Positions 8,873 to 16,764 of a stretch of 64,000 nt of DNA are shown in pieces (position 1 is the stretch's first letter; each line of letters opens with the position of its first letter). The translations under genes were made by a program, and so were the position numbers. The notes beneath the pieces were generated by a model. The model worked only from the letters and a program-made list of their open reading frames with translations. It was not told the DNA's origin and did not search any database. The DNA is taken from NCBI RefSeq assembly GCF_018614525.1, contig NZ_JAGGOL010000009.1, positions 1 to 64,000 on the forward strand. The letters are read 5' to 3'. The stretch comes from Streptomyces sp. ISL-11. GTDB lineage: Bacteria > Actinomycetota > Actinomycetes > Streptomycetales > Streptomycetaceae.

Positions 8873-10000
8873 ATGTCGGACGTGGGGCGGACGCCGCGGA
8901 GGTGGCCTGTGAGGCGGTACGGCAGGGGTGCGGGCGGACGCCCGGGTGACGGCGCGGGCGCGGTCGCGGGCCGGTACGTGATCACGACGACGGCGCTGCT
9001 GTGCGTGGCGGCCGGCGTGGTGGCCGCGCCGGGTGTGGCGTACGCGGACCCGCAGCCGCCGCCGCGCAGCCTGGAGGACGTCCACAAGGAGGTGGAGAGC
9101 CTCTACCGCAAGGCGGAGGCGGCCACGGACGCCTACAACGCGGCGGACGAGGCGCGGCGCGAGCAGGAGAAGTCGATCCTGGGGATCGCCCGCTCGGCCG
9201 CCGCCGCCCAGGAGCGGATGAACCGGCTCAAGGACCAGGCGGGCGCCCTGGCCCGCGCCCAGTACCGCGACGGCGGCATGCCGCCGCAGGCGCGGCTCTT
9301 CCTCTCCTCGTCGCCCGAGACGTTCCTCGACGGCATCTCCCTCACCCACAAGGGCCAGGCGGCCACGCGCGGGGTGATGGCCCAGGTCGCCGCCACGCAG
9401 AAGACCCTGGACGGCTACGCCAAGGCCGCGAGCGAGCGCTGGAAGACGCTGGACGGCGAGCGGAAGAAGAAGGAGAACGCGAAGAAGGAGATCGAGACGA
9501 AGCTGTCCGCCGCCCAGGCGCTGGAGTCGCGCCTGGAGGCGAAGGAGCGGGAGCGGCTGAAGCAGCTGGAGGAGGAGCGCGCCCGGCAGGCGCAGAACAA
9601 GTGGCTCGCCTCCGACGCCGTGAAGGGCCTCAAGGGCTCCGGCGCGGCCACCGCCGACGGCAAGCGGGCCGTCGCCTTCGCGACCGCCCAGATGGGTAAG
9701 AACTACGTCTGGGGCGCCGAGGGCCCGGACACCTACGACTGCTCCGGGCTGACCCTCAAGGCGTGGGCGGCCGCCGGGCGCGCGATACCGCGCACCTCGC
9801 AGGAGCAGTGGCGCCAGCTGCCGAAGGTGGACGTGAAGGACATGCGGCCGGGCGACCTGATCATCTACTTCGCGGACGCCAGCCACGTCGCGATGTACGT
9901 GGGGGACGGCGCGATGGTGCACGCGCCGCGGCCGGGGCGGCAGGTGACCATCGCGGGGGCGGGGTCGATGCCGATCCTGGGCGTGGTGCGGCCTGGGTGA
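8873..10000 (+). CDS. Secreted NlpC/P60 peptidoglycan endopeptidase
   Basis: The product is about 375 residues from ATG 8873 (a second ATG at 8861 is possible). An N-terminal signal segment (TTTALLCVAAGVVAAPGVAYA) is followed by a long coiled coil (about residues 45-245, rich in KAEAATDAYNAADEA and KERERLKQLEEERA) and a C-terminal NlpC/P60 domain. The catalytic Cys is in DCSGLTLKAW, the first His in SHVAMYVGDGAMVH and the third polar residue follows. It should cleave stem peptides in the cell wall, with the coiled coil as regulatory or docking region. It diverges from pstS. Confidence 0.9.
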   Translation: MSDVGRTPRRWPVRRYGRGAGGRPGDGAGAVAGRYVITTTALLCVAAGVVAAPGVAYADPQPPPRSLEDVHKEVESLYRKAEAATDAYNAADEARREQEKSILGIARSAAAAQERMNRLKDQAGALARAQYRDGGMPPQARLFLSSSPETFLDGISLTHKGQAATRGVMAQVAATQKTLDGYAKAASERWKTLDGERKKKENAKKEIETKLSAAQALESRLEAKERERLKQLEEERARQAQNKWLASDAVKGLKGSGAATADGKRAVAFATAQMGKNYVWGAEGPDTYDCSGLTLKAWAAAGRAIPRTSQEQWRQLPKVDVKDMRPGDLIIYFADASHVAMYVGDGAMVHAPRPGRQVTIAGAGSMPILGVVRPG

Positions 10001-10018
10001 GCTCACGGTGTCCGGCGG

Positions 10019-10549
10019 TCAGCGGGGCGGGAGGGCTTCGCCGAACGCGTCGTACGCCTCTTCGCCGAAGAGGACGAAACGGACTTCGGTGATGCCGGAG
10101 TCCGCCGCTTCCGCGAGTGTCTCCGTGACCGTACGGACCGCGATGCGGGCGGCGTCGGCGAGCGGCCAGCGGTAGGCACCCGTCGAGATGGCGGGGAAGG
10201 CGACCGTACGGGCGCCGAGCTCGCCGGCGACGCGCAGTGACTCGCGGTAGCAGGACGCGAGGGTCGCCGAGCGGTCCTCGTCGCGGGAGTAGACCGGGCC
10301 CACCGTGTGGATGACCCAGCGGGCGGGCAGCCGGCCGGCGGTCGTGGCGACGGCCCGGCCCGCGGCCAGCCCGCGCCCGTACCGCGAGGCGCGCAGCTCG
10401 CGGCAGGCGGCCAGGACGGCGGGTCCGCCCTTGCGGTGGATGGCGCCGTCGACACCGCCTCCGCCCAGCAGGGAGCTGTTCGCGGCGTTCACCACGGCGT
10501 CGACGTGTTGATCTGTGATGTCTCCCCGGACCAGCGTGATGAATGTCAT
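10019..10549 (-). CDS. Macrodomain protein, likely O-acetyl-ADP-ribose deacetylase
   Basis: The 176-residue single macrodomain runs from ATG 10549. It shows the ADP-ribose-binding signatures VRGDITDQHVDAVVNAANSS and GGGGVDGAIHRKGG, then AISTGAYRWP for the distal phosphate loop. Bacterial relatives (YmdB/MacroD type) hydrolyse O-acetyl-ADP-ribose or remove mono-ADP-ribose from proteins. It stands alone, convergent with the NlpC/P60 gene and divergent from the phosphatase gene. No ADP-ribosyltransferase is adjacent. Confidence 0.9.
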   Translation of the reverse strand: MTFITLVRGDITDQHVDAVVNAANSSLLGGGGVDGAIHRKGGPAVLAACRELRASRYGRGLAAGRAVATTAGRLPARWVIHTVGPVYSRDEDRSATLASCYRESLRVAGELGARTVAFPAISTGAYRWPLADAARIAVRTVTETLAEAADSGITEVRFVLFGEEAYDAFGEALPPR

Positions 10550-10715
10550 TCCATGATTGTTCCAGGACGCGCCAAATGCCGCCCCGGCGAGGGCATATGA
10601 CAGCGGCGAGTGGCTCCGTTCCATTCCGTTCGACCGTGCCTGACGCTAGTGTCGCGTTCGGTACTCGCCGGTCGGCGGGGGCCGATCCCCGGGGGGAACG
10701 GAAGGAAACTTCGCC

Positions 10716-12146
10716 ATGCCCGTACCCGCGCCGAGGCCCGCGGAACCGTCCGCGACCCCGCCCGACGCCGGGCTGACCCTCCTGGTGATCGAGGGTGACC
10801 CTGGTGGGTCGCTGTCGGTCCCGGTGCCGGAAATGGCTGATATGCCCGGACTGGCCGGCAGGCCGGTCCGCATCCGTACGGCCCGCAACCTCACCGAGGC
10901 GGAGCGGCTGCTCACCGATGACGTCGACTGCATCCTTCTCGACCTCGCCCTGTCCCTCACCGACGGCGCCCCCGAGGGCTGCCCGGACGACGAGCTGGCC
11001 GCGCTCCGCGAGGTGCTGCGGCTCGCCCCGCGCCACGCCGTCCTCGCGCTGACCGCGGAGGCCGACGCCGAGCGCGCGGCCGAGGCGGTGCGCGTCGGGG
11101 CGCAGGACTACCTCTTCCGCGACGAGCTCGACGGCCGGGTGCTCAGCCGGGCCATCCGCTACGCCGTCGAACGCAAGCGCGCCGACCTCGCCCAGCGCCA
11201 GCTCACCGAGTCCCGGCTGCGCGCGCAGGAGAACGCCCGGCTGGAGCGCGGCCTGCTCCCCACGCCGCTGCTCGCGGGCTCGGGCCTGCGGTTCGCGGCC
11301 CGTTACCGGCCCGGCCGCAGCCGCGCCCTGCTCGGCGGCGACTTCTACGACACGGTGCGCACGCCCGACGGCACCGTGCACGCGATGATCGGCGACGTCA
11401 GCGGCCACGGCCCGGACGAGGCGGCACTCGGTGTCGAACTGCGCATAGCGTGGCGGGCCTTGACCTTCGCGGGGCTGTGCGGCGACGAGCTGCTCGCCAC
11501 GCTCCAGCAGGTGCTGGAGCACGAACGCGCGGACGAGGAGACCTTCGCGACGCTGTGCGCCGTCGACATCTCGCCGGACGGCCGCCGGGCCGGCCTGAGC
11601 CTGGCCGGTCACCCGGCACCGCTGCTCGTACTCCCCGGCACCACCCCGCGGTTGCTGCCGCAGGAGGACGGCGGCCCCGCGCTCGGCCTGCTCCGGCGCG
11701 CCCGCTGGCCGCGCCGCCAGGTCGAACTCGGCGGCCGCTGGAGCCTGATGATGTACACCGACGGCCTGATCGAGGGCAAGGTGGGAGCCGGTTCGGAGCG
11801 CCTGGGGCAGGAGGGCATGGTCGAACTGATCGCCGGTCAGGTGCGCGACGGCCTGCGCGGCGAGGAGCTGCTGGAAGCGGCGGTGACGCGGGTGCGGGAG
11901 CTCAACGGCGGGGAGCTGACGGACGACCTCGCGGTGCTGCTGCTCTCCCGGGGCGGCGCGGAGAGCCGCGACGGCGGCGAGAGCCGCGAGGGCCGGGACG
12001 GGCGGAGCGCGTACGGGGAGCGGGCCGAACGGGCCGACGGCGGGCGTGAGGAGGGCGGGCGGGCCGCCATTCCGGCGCAGGCGAAGGGGCCGGTGGCTGC
12101 GGCTGCTCAGGTCGCTCCCGCGGTGACGCGGGCGTCGAGCGGGTAG
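10716..12146 (+). CDS. Receiver-PP2C (SpoIIE-type) serine phosphatase
   Basis: This 476-residue protein starts at ATG 10716 after ggaagga. Residues about 20-145 form a response-regulator-like receiver (CILLDLAL with the acceptor Asp, ALTAEAD, QDYLFRDEL). A short coiled linker (QRQLTESRLRAQENARLERGLLP) leads to a PP2C/SpoIIE domain with metal-binding GGDFYD, GDVSGHG, MYTDGLIEG and DDLAVLLL. The C-terminal 70 residues are low-complexity Glu/Arg/Ala. Such proteins usually dephosphorylate anti-sigma-factor antagonists in partner-switching networks, but no antagonist or kinase gene is adjacent. Confidence 0.9.
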   Translation: MPVPAPRPAEPSATPPDAGLTLLVIEGDPGGSLSVPVPEMADMPGLAGRPVRIRTARNLTEAERLLTDDVDCILLDLALSLTDGAPEGCPDDELAALREVLRLAPRHAVLALTAEADAERAAEAVRVGAQDYLFRDELDGRVLSRAIRYAVERKRADLAQRQLTESRLRAQENARLERGLLPTPLLAGSGLRFAARYRPGRSRALLGGDFYDTVRTPDGTVHAMIGDVSGHGPDEAALGVELRIAWRALTFAGLCGDELLATLQQVLEHERADEETFATLCAVDISPDGRRAGLSLAGHPAPLLVLPGTTPRLLPQEDGGPALGLLRRARWPRRQVELGGRWSLMMYTDGLIEGKVGAGSERLGQEGMVELIAGQVRDGLRGEELLEAAVTRVRELNGGELTDDLAVLLLSRGGAESRDGGESREGRDGRSAYGERAERADGGREEGGRAAIPAQAKGPVAAAAQVAPAVTRASSG

Positions 12147-12178
12147 GGCCGGAGACCGTCGGTTTTCGGGCCTCCGCC

Positions 12179-12529
12179 TCAGCGGCGGCCGTTGTACGGA
12201 CCGTACGGCCCGTCCGAGCTGGAACCGCCGCCGCGGCGGCGGCGGGGGCCGCGCCTGCCCCCCGCCTGCTTCAGGGCGGGCCGCACGTCCACGACGTAGA
12301 CGATCGTGGCGATGAGCCCGATGATCGGCAGGAAGCTGAGGATGCCCATGAAGGCGTTCACGGCGGCCGCGATGCCCAGGATGATCAGCCAGAACGGCTT
12401 GGACTGCTTGTCGGCGGCGCGGTACGCGTCCTCGCGGTGCAGAGCGGCGTTGATGAACGCGAAGAGGCTGAAGGCGAGCAGCCCCAGGGACACCCAGGAC
12501 ATGACCTTGCCGAATCCCTCTAGCAGCAC
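12179..12529 (-). CDS. DUF2516 family membrane protein
   Basis: The 116-residue protein starts at GTG 12529 behind gaggtgagg. Three hydrophobic segments (WVSLGLLAFSLFAFINAAL, PFWLIILGIAAAVNAFMG and FLPIIGLIATIVYVVDV) precede a basic Gly/Arg tail. The pattern and the RPAL motif fit the actinobacterial DUF2516 family, whose function is unknown. It converges on the PP2C gene and lies left of a strong hairpin. Confidence 0.82.
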   Translation of the reverse strand: MLLEGFGKVMSWVSLGLLAFSLFAFINAALHREDAYRAADKQSKPFWLIILGIAAAVNAFMGILSFLPIIGLIATIVYVVDVRPALKQAGGRRGPRRRRGGGSSSDGPYGPYNGRR

Positions 12530-12604
12530 GTCGCCTCACCTCATGCTCTTGCCGGCTGTCTCCCGGGCCGCCCGGCCGGCGGCCTCCCGCCACCGTACCG
12601 GGAG

Positions 12605-12639
12605 AACGGCCCGGGCACCGGAAAGGTGCCCGGGCCGTT
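12605..12639. terminator. Strong hairpin terminator
   Basis: A perfect 15-bp stem, AACGGCCCGGGCACC (12605-12619) with GGTGCCCGGGCCGTT (12625-12639), closes a 5-nt loop. It sits just beyond the stop of the HBHA-like gene on the minus strand and probably terminates the XRE/HBHA-like operon. Confidence 0.85.
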
Positions 12640-12657
12640 CCTGAACGCAGCGGGTGG

Positions 12658-13242
12658 TTACTCGTCGCCCGTCTTGGTGTCCGCCTTCTTGGCGGCGGGC
12701 TTGCGGGCGACGGGCTTCCGCGCGGCGGGCTTGTCGGCGTCGGTGCCCGCGTCGGCGGTGGCCGGCTCCTCGGTGGAGGGCTTGTCGGTCGCGGTCGTGG
12801 TCGCGGGCTTGTCGCTCTCCGGTTCGATGGCGACGGCGATGTCCGCGACCTCCTCGGCGGCCTCGCCGCGCCAGGTCTTCACGGCCTCCCGGCCGCGCTC
12901 GGCCAGCTTCTCGTACTGCTCGCCGGCCCGCGCCGCCACACCGACGGCCTGCCCGACGCCCTGGAGCGCCAGGTCCTGGGCGGTCTGGCTCAGCTTCTTG
13001 AAGTCGGTGTCGAGGGCACCGGCGATCTCGGAGAACTTCGCGGTCACGGTGGCCTGGGCCTCCTTGGCCCGCTGGGTCACCTTCTCCTGGACGGCCTTCG
13101 GGTCGGTCTTCTTCAGCTGCTCGAACCGCTCGGGAGCCTCGGCGACGAGCTGCCCGATCTTCTCGGCGGTGAGGTCGGCGGCACCGGCCGCGGCGTACGC
13201 GGTGTCGGTGGCGACCTTGCGGATGTCTTGCGTGGTGGCCAT
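12658..13242 (-). CDS. HBHA-like helical protein with Lys/Ala/Pro tail
   Basis: The 194-residue product starts at ATG 13242, 17 bp after the XRE gene. Residues 1-130 are predicted helical and resemble mycobacterial heparin-binding haemagglutinin (EKIGQLVAEAPERFEQLKK, then VTAKFSEIAGAL). The C-terminal 60 residues are repetitive KPAARKPVARKPAAKKA, like the lysine-rich tails of HBHA or histone-like proteins. In Streptomyces these proteins may associate with the membrane, glycans or DNA; the role is not established. It shares an operon with the XRE regulator. Confidence 0.75.
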   Translation of the reverse strand: MATTQDIRKVATDTAYAAAGAADLTAEKIGQLVAEAPERFEQLKKTDPKAVQEKVTQRAKEAQATVTAKFSEIAGALDTDFKKLSQTAQDLALQGVGQAVGVAARAGEQYEKLAERGREAVKTWRGEAAEEVADIAVAIEPESDKPATTTATDKPSTEEPATADAGTDADKPAARKPVARKPAAKKADTKTGDE

Positions 13243-13259
13243 GGCGATGGTCTCCCGGA

Positions 13260-13637
13260 TCAGCTCGAAGGTTTGCTGTCGTCGTCCGTCGCGAGCCCGT
13301 TCTCCTTGCGGAAGGACTCGTAGATCTGGAGCAGCGCCTGCTTCTGCTGCTCGTTGATCGAGGGGTCGGCGAGGATCACACTGCGGACCTCCGCCTCGTC
13401 CCGGTCCCGCTCGTCGAGGATCCCGGCCTGTACGTACAAGGTCTCGGCGGAGATCCGCAGCGCCTTGGCGATCTGCTGCAGGATCTCGGCACTCGGCTTG
13501 CGCAGGCCGCGCTCGATCTGGCTCAGGTACGGGTTGGACACCCCGGCGGCATCGGCGAGCTGCCGCAGCGTGAGCTGCGCGTTGCGGCGCTGCTCCCGCA
13601 GGTACTCGCCGAGATTGCCGACGTTGAGTGATGCCAT
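13260..13637 (-). CDS. XRE-family transcriptional regulator
   Basis: The 125-residue protein from ATG 13637 has an N-terminal helix-turn-helix (LREQRRNAQLTLRQLADAAGVSNPYLSQIERG) of the Cro/C1 (XRE) type, then a short helical C-terminal domain. It is the first gene of a two-gene operon with the HBHA-like protein. A perfect 14-bp inverted repeat 26 bp upstream of the start is the obvious autoregulatory operator. The Tn7-like element is inserted just beyond it. Confidence 0.9.
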   Translation of the reverse strand: MASLNVGNLGEYLREQRRNAQLTLRQLADAAGVSNPYLSQIERGLRKPSAEILQQIAKALRISAETLYVQAGILDERDRDEAEVRSVILADPSINEQQKQALLQIYESFRKENGLATDDDSKPSS

Positions 13638-13662
13638 GCGGACGATGCTGCCCGAGCTCGCT

Positions 13663-13692
13663 AACTTTTGCAAGCAGGTGCTTGCAAAAGTT
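13663..13692 (-). promoter_or_regulatory. Perfect inverted repeat, likely XRE operator
   Basis: AACTTTTGCAAGCA (13663-13676) and its exact reverse complement TGCTTGCAAAAGTT (13679-13692) are separated by GG. The dyad lies 26 bp upstream of the XRE start codon, where a dimeric repressor would overlap the promoter. It is unusually AT-rich for this DNA. Confidence 0.8.
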
Positions 13693-13703
13693 TGGCGAAG
13701 CGG

Positions 13704-13755
13704 TGTGACTGAGCACGCTAGATGGCCAGTTTCCAGATCTGTTGGCCAATCCGAG
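13704..13755 (+). repeat. Left terminal inverted repeat of the Tn7-like element
   Basis: This arm begins TGTGACTGAGCACG and continues with GATGGCC, TTTCCA and GTTGGCCA blocks. All of them recur in the same order in the reverse complement of 19025-19078. Several GTTGGCCA-like words between 13730 and 13800 may be TnsB-binding sites. Confidence 0.78.
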
Positions 13756-14415
13756 CAGACGAGTTGGCCAGCCGGGTCTGGCCCCAGTGGGCGCTGGCCA
13801 GGATGAACGACCCTCGCTGCCTGCCGGGTCTGATCGACCTGATAGCCAGCGCTCGGTTCGGCTTCGCGACAGCTTCCGCCGGATACCCCTTGCGGTCCCC
13901 TCGCTCCACGAAGTGCTGGGACACCCCTCGGACCACACCTAGGCGCTTTTGCCCGCGCTGCGCGACCAGCTCGACACCACCACGGACGGCCCCTTGCCCA
14001 ACCGGTTCTGTCAGGTACTCGCGGATCGGGGGCCCCTGGCCAAGGTGGCGGTCCCACAACTACTCGGCCTGCTGGAGGACGATAGAACCTGGACCGCGGC
14101 GGCGACGGCCCTAGGAGGAATCGGCATGGCGGGGAACGGCGCACGGGATCTGCTGCTCAGCCGATCGAGTACCGGCGGGGCCCAGGCCGATCTCGCGGCC
14201 TGGGCGTACTGGTAAGTCGGTAGAACGCCTGAAGCAGCACTGGACGTACTCGAACGAGCCGCCACGGAAGGCCGGATCCGGCATCCTGTCCTGCGTAAAC
14301 TCGCCGACCTCGGCCCGCATGCCGCCCCCTTCGCGGACCAGTTCCGGGTATTGACCGCCGACACCGAGCCGCTCAGGGGGCGTCGTGGATCTGTGCGAAC
14401 TTTGGAGAAGAGTGC
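13722..14415 (+). pseudogene. HEAT-repeat protein remnant
   Basis: Three pieces of one HEAT-repeat protein can be read: ALARMNDPRCLPGLIDLI in the frame of 13722, then after a frameshift near 13885 LHEVLGHPSDHT, a stop (TAG 13940), LLPALRDQL...LLGLLEDDRTW..LLLSRSSTGGAQADLAAWAYW, another stop (TAA 14213), and finally VLERAATEGRIRHPVLRKLADLGPHAAPFADQF. The residues around each stop fit an uninterrupted HEAT protein of a type common in Streptomyces. Both ends are truncated: the left overlaps the transposon end and the right abuts the ParA-type gene. It is non-functional. Confidence 0.72.
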
Positions 14416-15405
14416 ATGAAGATCATCTCCTTCTTTAACCATAAGGGTGGCGTCGGAAAGACCACCCTCGTCTATAACATCGGCATCGCTTTGGCGAAAA
14501 ACAAGCGTGTGCTCTTCATTGACGCTGACGCGCAGGCCAACCTGACAAGTGCCGCCCTGCCGGTAGCTGATGTTGAGACATTGTTCAATTCGGGCAGGAC
14601 GATCTATTCGTGCCTTCGACCTGTAGTCGAGGGGTCAGGTCCCCTGAAAGTGATTCGCCCCGTACAGGTCAGGGATTCCGCTTGGATCCTTCCGGGGGAC
14701 ATTCGGTTGAGCGATTATGAGGAATTCGCCCCCACTGGATGGACCGAAGCTCTCGCGGGACAACCTCGCGGATTCCAGGTGAGTACGGCCATCTATCGCC
14801 TCATTAGAGATATCGCTTCCCAGGTATCGGCCGATTACGTCTTCGTCGATCTTGGCCCGAATGTCGGAGCCCTTAACCGAAATGTCATCATCGGCTCGAC
14901 TGGGTTCGTTGTCCCCCTTGCCCCGGACTTGTTCTCCTTGACGGCCCTCCCGAGCGTTGGAAAGAGCGTTGCCAACTGGATCGATGAGTGGGGTACGGCA
15001 AAGAGGGCAGCAGAAAGAAAGGATCTATCCTTTGATTTCGAGCTTCCGCCTGGACTGCCAAGCCCGCTCGGCTACGTAAGTCAGCAATTCACTGTATATC
15101 GAGACCAGCCAGCCGAAGCATATAAGCACTGGAACGAACGAATGCCCGCCGCTTACCAGTCGGGAATTGTGGAATCCTTGGCTAGGGTGGGATCACTCGC
15201 TCCTTCATCTGCTGCATCGATTGGAGAAGTCTCCAACCTTTCGAGCTTGGTTCCCATTGCTCAACGAACGCATAAAGCAGTGTTTGAGCTGAACGGGAGC
15301 GAGGCGCGGGGTGCGCATTACACTCGCGCGCGTAACGCCGTCAATCTCTTCAGTTCCCTCGCCGATGAGATTTCTTCGCGTGCTGACGAAATTGCAGGCA
15401 GGTAG
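14416..15405 (+). CDS. ParA/MinD-type ATPase, cargo of the Tn7-like element
   Basis: This 329-residue protein has the deviant Walker A motif HKGGVGKTT (signature Lys 10 and Lys 15), switch DADAQANLT near residues 36-44 and Walker B DYVFVDLGPN. It is longer than a partition ParA, with an insert between the switch regions (LRPVVEGSGPLKVI...) and a C-terminal helical extension; no ParB gene or parS-like array is nearby. Its stop is 2 bp before the PIN-like gene, so the pair is translationally coupled. G+C and codon use are clearly lower than in the flanking core genes. The pairing suggests a two-component conflict module rather than plasmid partition. Confidence 0.82.
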   Translation: MKIISFFNHKGGVGKTTLVYNIGIALAKNKRVLFIDADAQANLTSAALPVADVETLFNSGRTIYSCLRPVVEGSGPLKVIRPVQVRDSAWILPGDIRLSDYEEFAPTGWTEALAGQPRGFQVSTAIYRLIRDIASQVSADYVFVDLGPNVGALNRNVIIGSTGFVVPLAPDLFSLTALPSVGKSVANWIDEWGTAKRAAERKDLSFDFELPPGLPSPLGYVSQQFTVYRDQPAEAYKHWNERMPAAYQSGIVESLARVGSLAPSSAASIGEVSNLSSLVPIAQRTHKAVFELNGSEARGAHYTRARNAVNLFSSLADEISSRADEIAGR

Positions 15406-15407
15406 AG

Positions 15408-16400
15408 ATGCTGATTGCCCTCGACACGAACCTGCTACCCAGGCAGGGGAAGGTTCAGAGCGTTGCCATCGCCACACTACTTCGCGTTGCCCCCGCTCTT
15501 AATGCAACCGTCGCCATACCTCGCGTTGTCCTCGCTGAATCAATTAATGCCAGACGGCAAGAGGCGCAAGAGGCGATCGATCAACATAGCGCGGCGGTAT
15601 CGAACCTTGCGAAGTACTGTGAAGTGGATTCGTACTACGTTCCTTCGCTGGACGTGATCGTAGGTGAATGGAGAGAGGGGCTGGAGGCTTCATTTGCCAT
15701 TCTTGAACTGGATGGAGAGGATGCCGTTGAGGCTCTGGAACGCGAGGCCCTGAGGAGGAAGCCGGCCAAATCAAATGGCACGGGCGCTCGCGATTCGGCA
15801 ATTTGGCTGTGCGTCAAGAGGGAGCACTTCAAGCAGGTCGGCGACACGCATTTTGCCTCAGGCAATACGGACGACTTTGCGGCCTCAAAGCGTGATCACT
15901 CGTTGCATCCAGATCTCGCTGAGGAACTAGGTGAACGACTCTCTGCTTTTCACTATCACACGAGTGTCGAGTCCGTAATCGCGGCTCTCTGCTCGCGCAC
16001 GAAGGTCTCGATTACTACAGAATCATTCCCGGATGACGTACTTCTGTCAATCATCGACCAGGTCGTCGGACATGAAGAGTTGAATAAGTTCACCGAGTTT
16101 TCTGGTCGAAGCCCCGAAGATTTCGGCCCGATTGAGTCTCTAGAGTTCACTGAAGTCAACGTTCGCGGTGCATACTCCGCCGCAGGGATTACCGTAGGCT
16201 TTCTTTCCGCCTCATTTGAGATGCCGTTCGCCCCCGAAGTGCATGAAACGCTCGGAACCTCGGCGTCGGGCAGGCTGGGGGGCTGGTTTGCGCTATCTAG
16301 CGACGGAGAAGTAGTAGAATTTGACGTGACCCTGTTGAGGAGCCTGTCTTACGTGAGGCCCTGGGAAGCGGAAGATGAAACGCTCGACGACCTAAACTGA
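15408..16400 (+). CDS. PIN-like (DUF4935-type) nuclease, partner of the ParA-type ATPase
   Basis: The 330-residue product begins MLIALDTN, the first acidic motif of PIN-fold RNases. AESINARRQ supplies a conserved Glu, TGARDSAIWLCV matches the central Asp motif of DUF4935 PIN proteins, and SGNTDDFA matches the final Asp motif. The C-terminal 130 residues form a separate unknown domain. PIN proteins usually cleave RNA as toxins or effectors. No antitoxin-sized gene is present, so the coupled ATPase upstream may control it. It shares the low-GC character of its partner. Confidence 0.75.
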   Translation: MLIALDTNLLPRQGKVQSVAIATLLRVAPALNATVAIPRVVLAESINARRQEAQEAIDQHSAAVSNLAKYCEVDSYYVPSLDVIVGEWREGLEASFAILELDGEDAVEALEREALRRKPAKSNGTGARDSAIWLCVKREHFKQVGDTHFASGNTDDFAASKRDHSLHPDLAEELGERLSAFHYHTSVESVIAALCSRTKVSITTESFPDDVLLSIIDQVVGHEELNKFTEFSGRSPEDFGPIESLEFTEVNVRGAYSAAGITVGFLSASFEMPFAPEVHETLGTSASGRLGGWFALSSDGEVVEFDVTLLRSLSYVRPWEAEDETLDDLN

Positions 16401-16433
16401 ATTTGAATGAGTGATGTCGGTCTGGTGTGTCAG

Positions 16434-16764
16434 TCAGCTGTCCATGAACAGACCGGTTCCGGCGAGACATCCGTCGACCAGGTGGGGCCGGTACTGGATC
16501 TGCTTGAGGCTGCGCTTCACGGCCCTGGCCATCTGATCGAGGTTCACTGCGGCGAGGTTGCCGATGGCCCGCTTGACCAGGGCCCAGATGCCTTCCTAGG
16601 GGTTGAGGTCCGGCGCGTAGGAAGGCATCTGGAAGACAGTCAGCCAGTCGCCGTTCGCCTCGGTGAACGCTCTCATCTGCGGCATCAGGTGAGCGCGCAG
16701 GTTGTCCCAGACAACCCGGACACCGGCTCCAGTCGGGAGTCCAACCACTTCGGCCCCTCGATTT
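16434..16764 (-). pseudogene. 3' fragment of an IS630-family transposase
   Basis: Reading leftwards, VRVVWDNLRAHLMPQMRAF, then DWLTVFQMPSYAPDLNP, a TAG stop, and EGIWALVKRAIGNLAA ending GTGLFMDS match the C-terminal DDE region of IS630 transposases. The stop between DLNP and EGIW replaces the usual Gln/Glu codon, and the N-terminal half is absent. The fragment probably inserted into the end of the tniQ remnant. It converges on the PIN-like gene. Confidence 0.75.

Noticed and set aside
7349-10006. A single 885-codon leftward frame covering pstS and the NlpC/P60 gene
   Set aside because: Only the first 376 codons from GTG 8479 code for PstS. The upstream part lies antisense to the NlpC/P60 gene and is a GC-bias shadow.
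9861-12593. 910-codon leftward frame across the macrodomain and PP2C genes
   Set aside because: It is antisense to well-supported genes and reads as low-complexity Arg/Gly/Ala/Gln; typical shadow in high-GC DNA.
14416-15405. Plasmid partition gene marking an integrated plasmid
   Set aside because: No ParB gene, parS-like repeats, replication protein or integrase was found, and the gene is coupled to a PIN-like protein inside a Tn7-like element.
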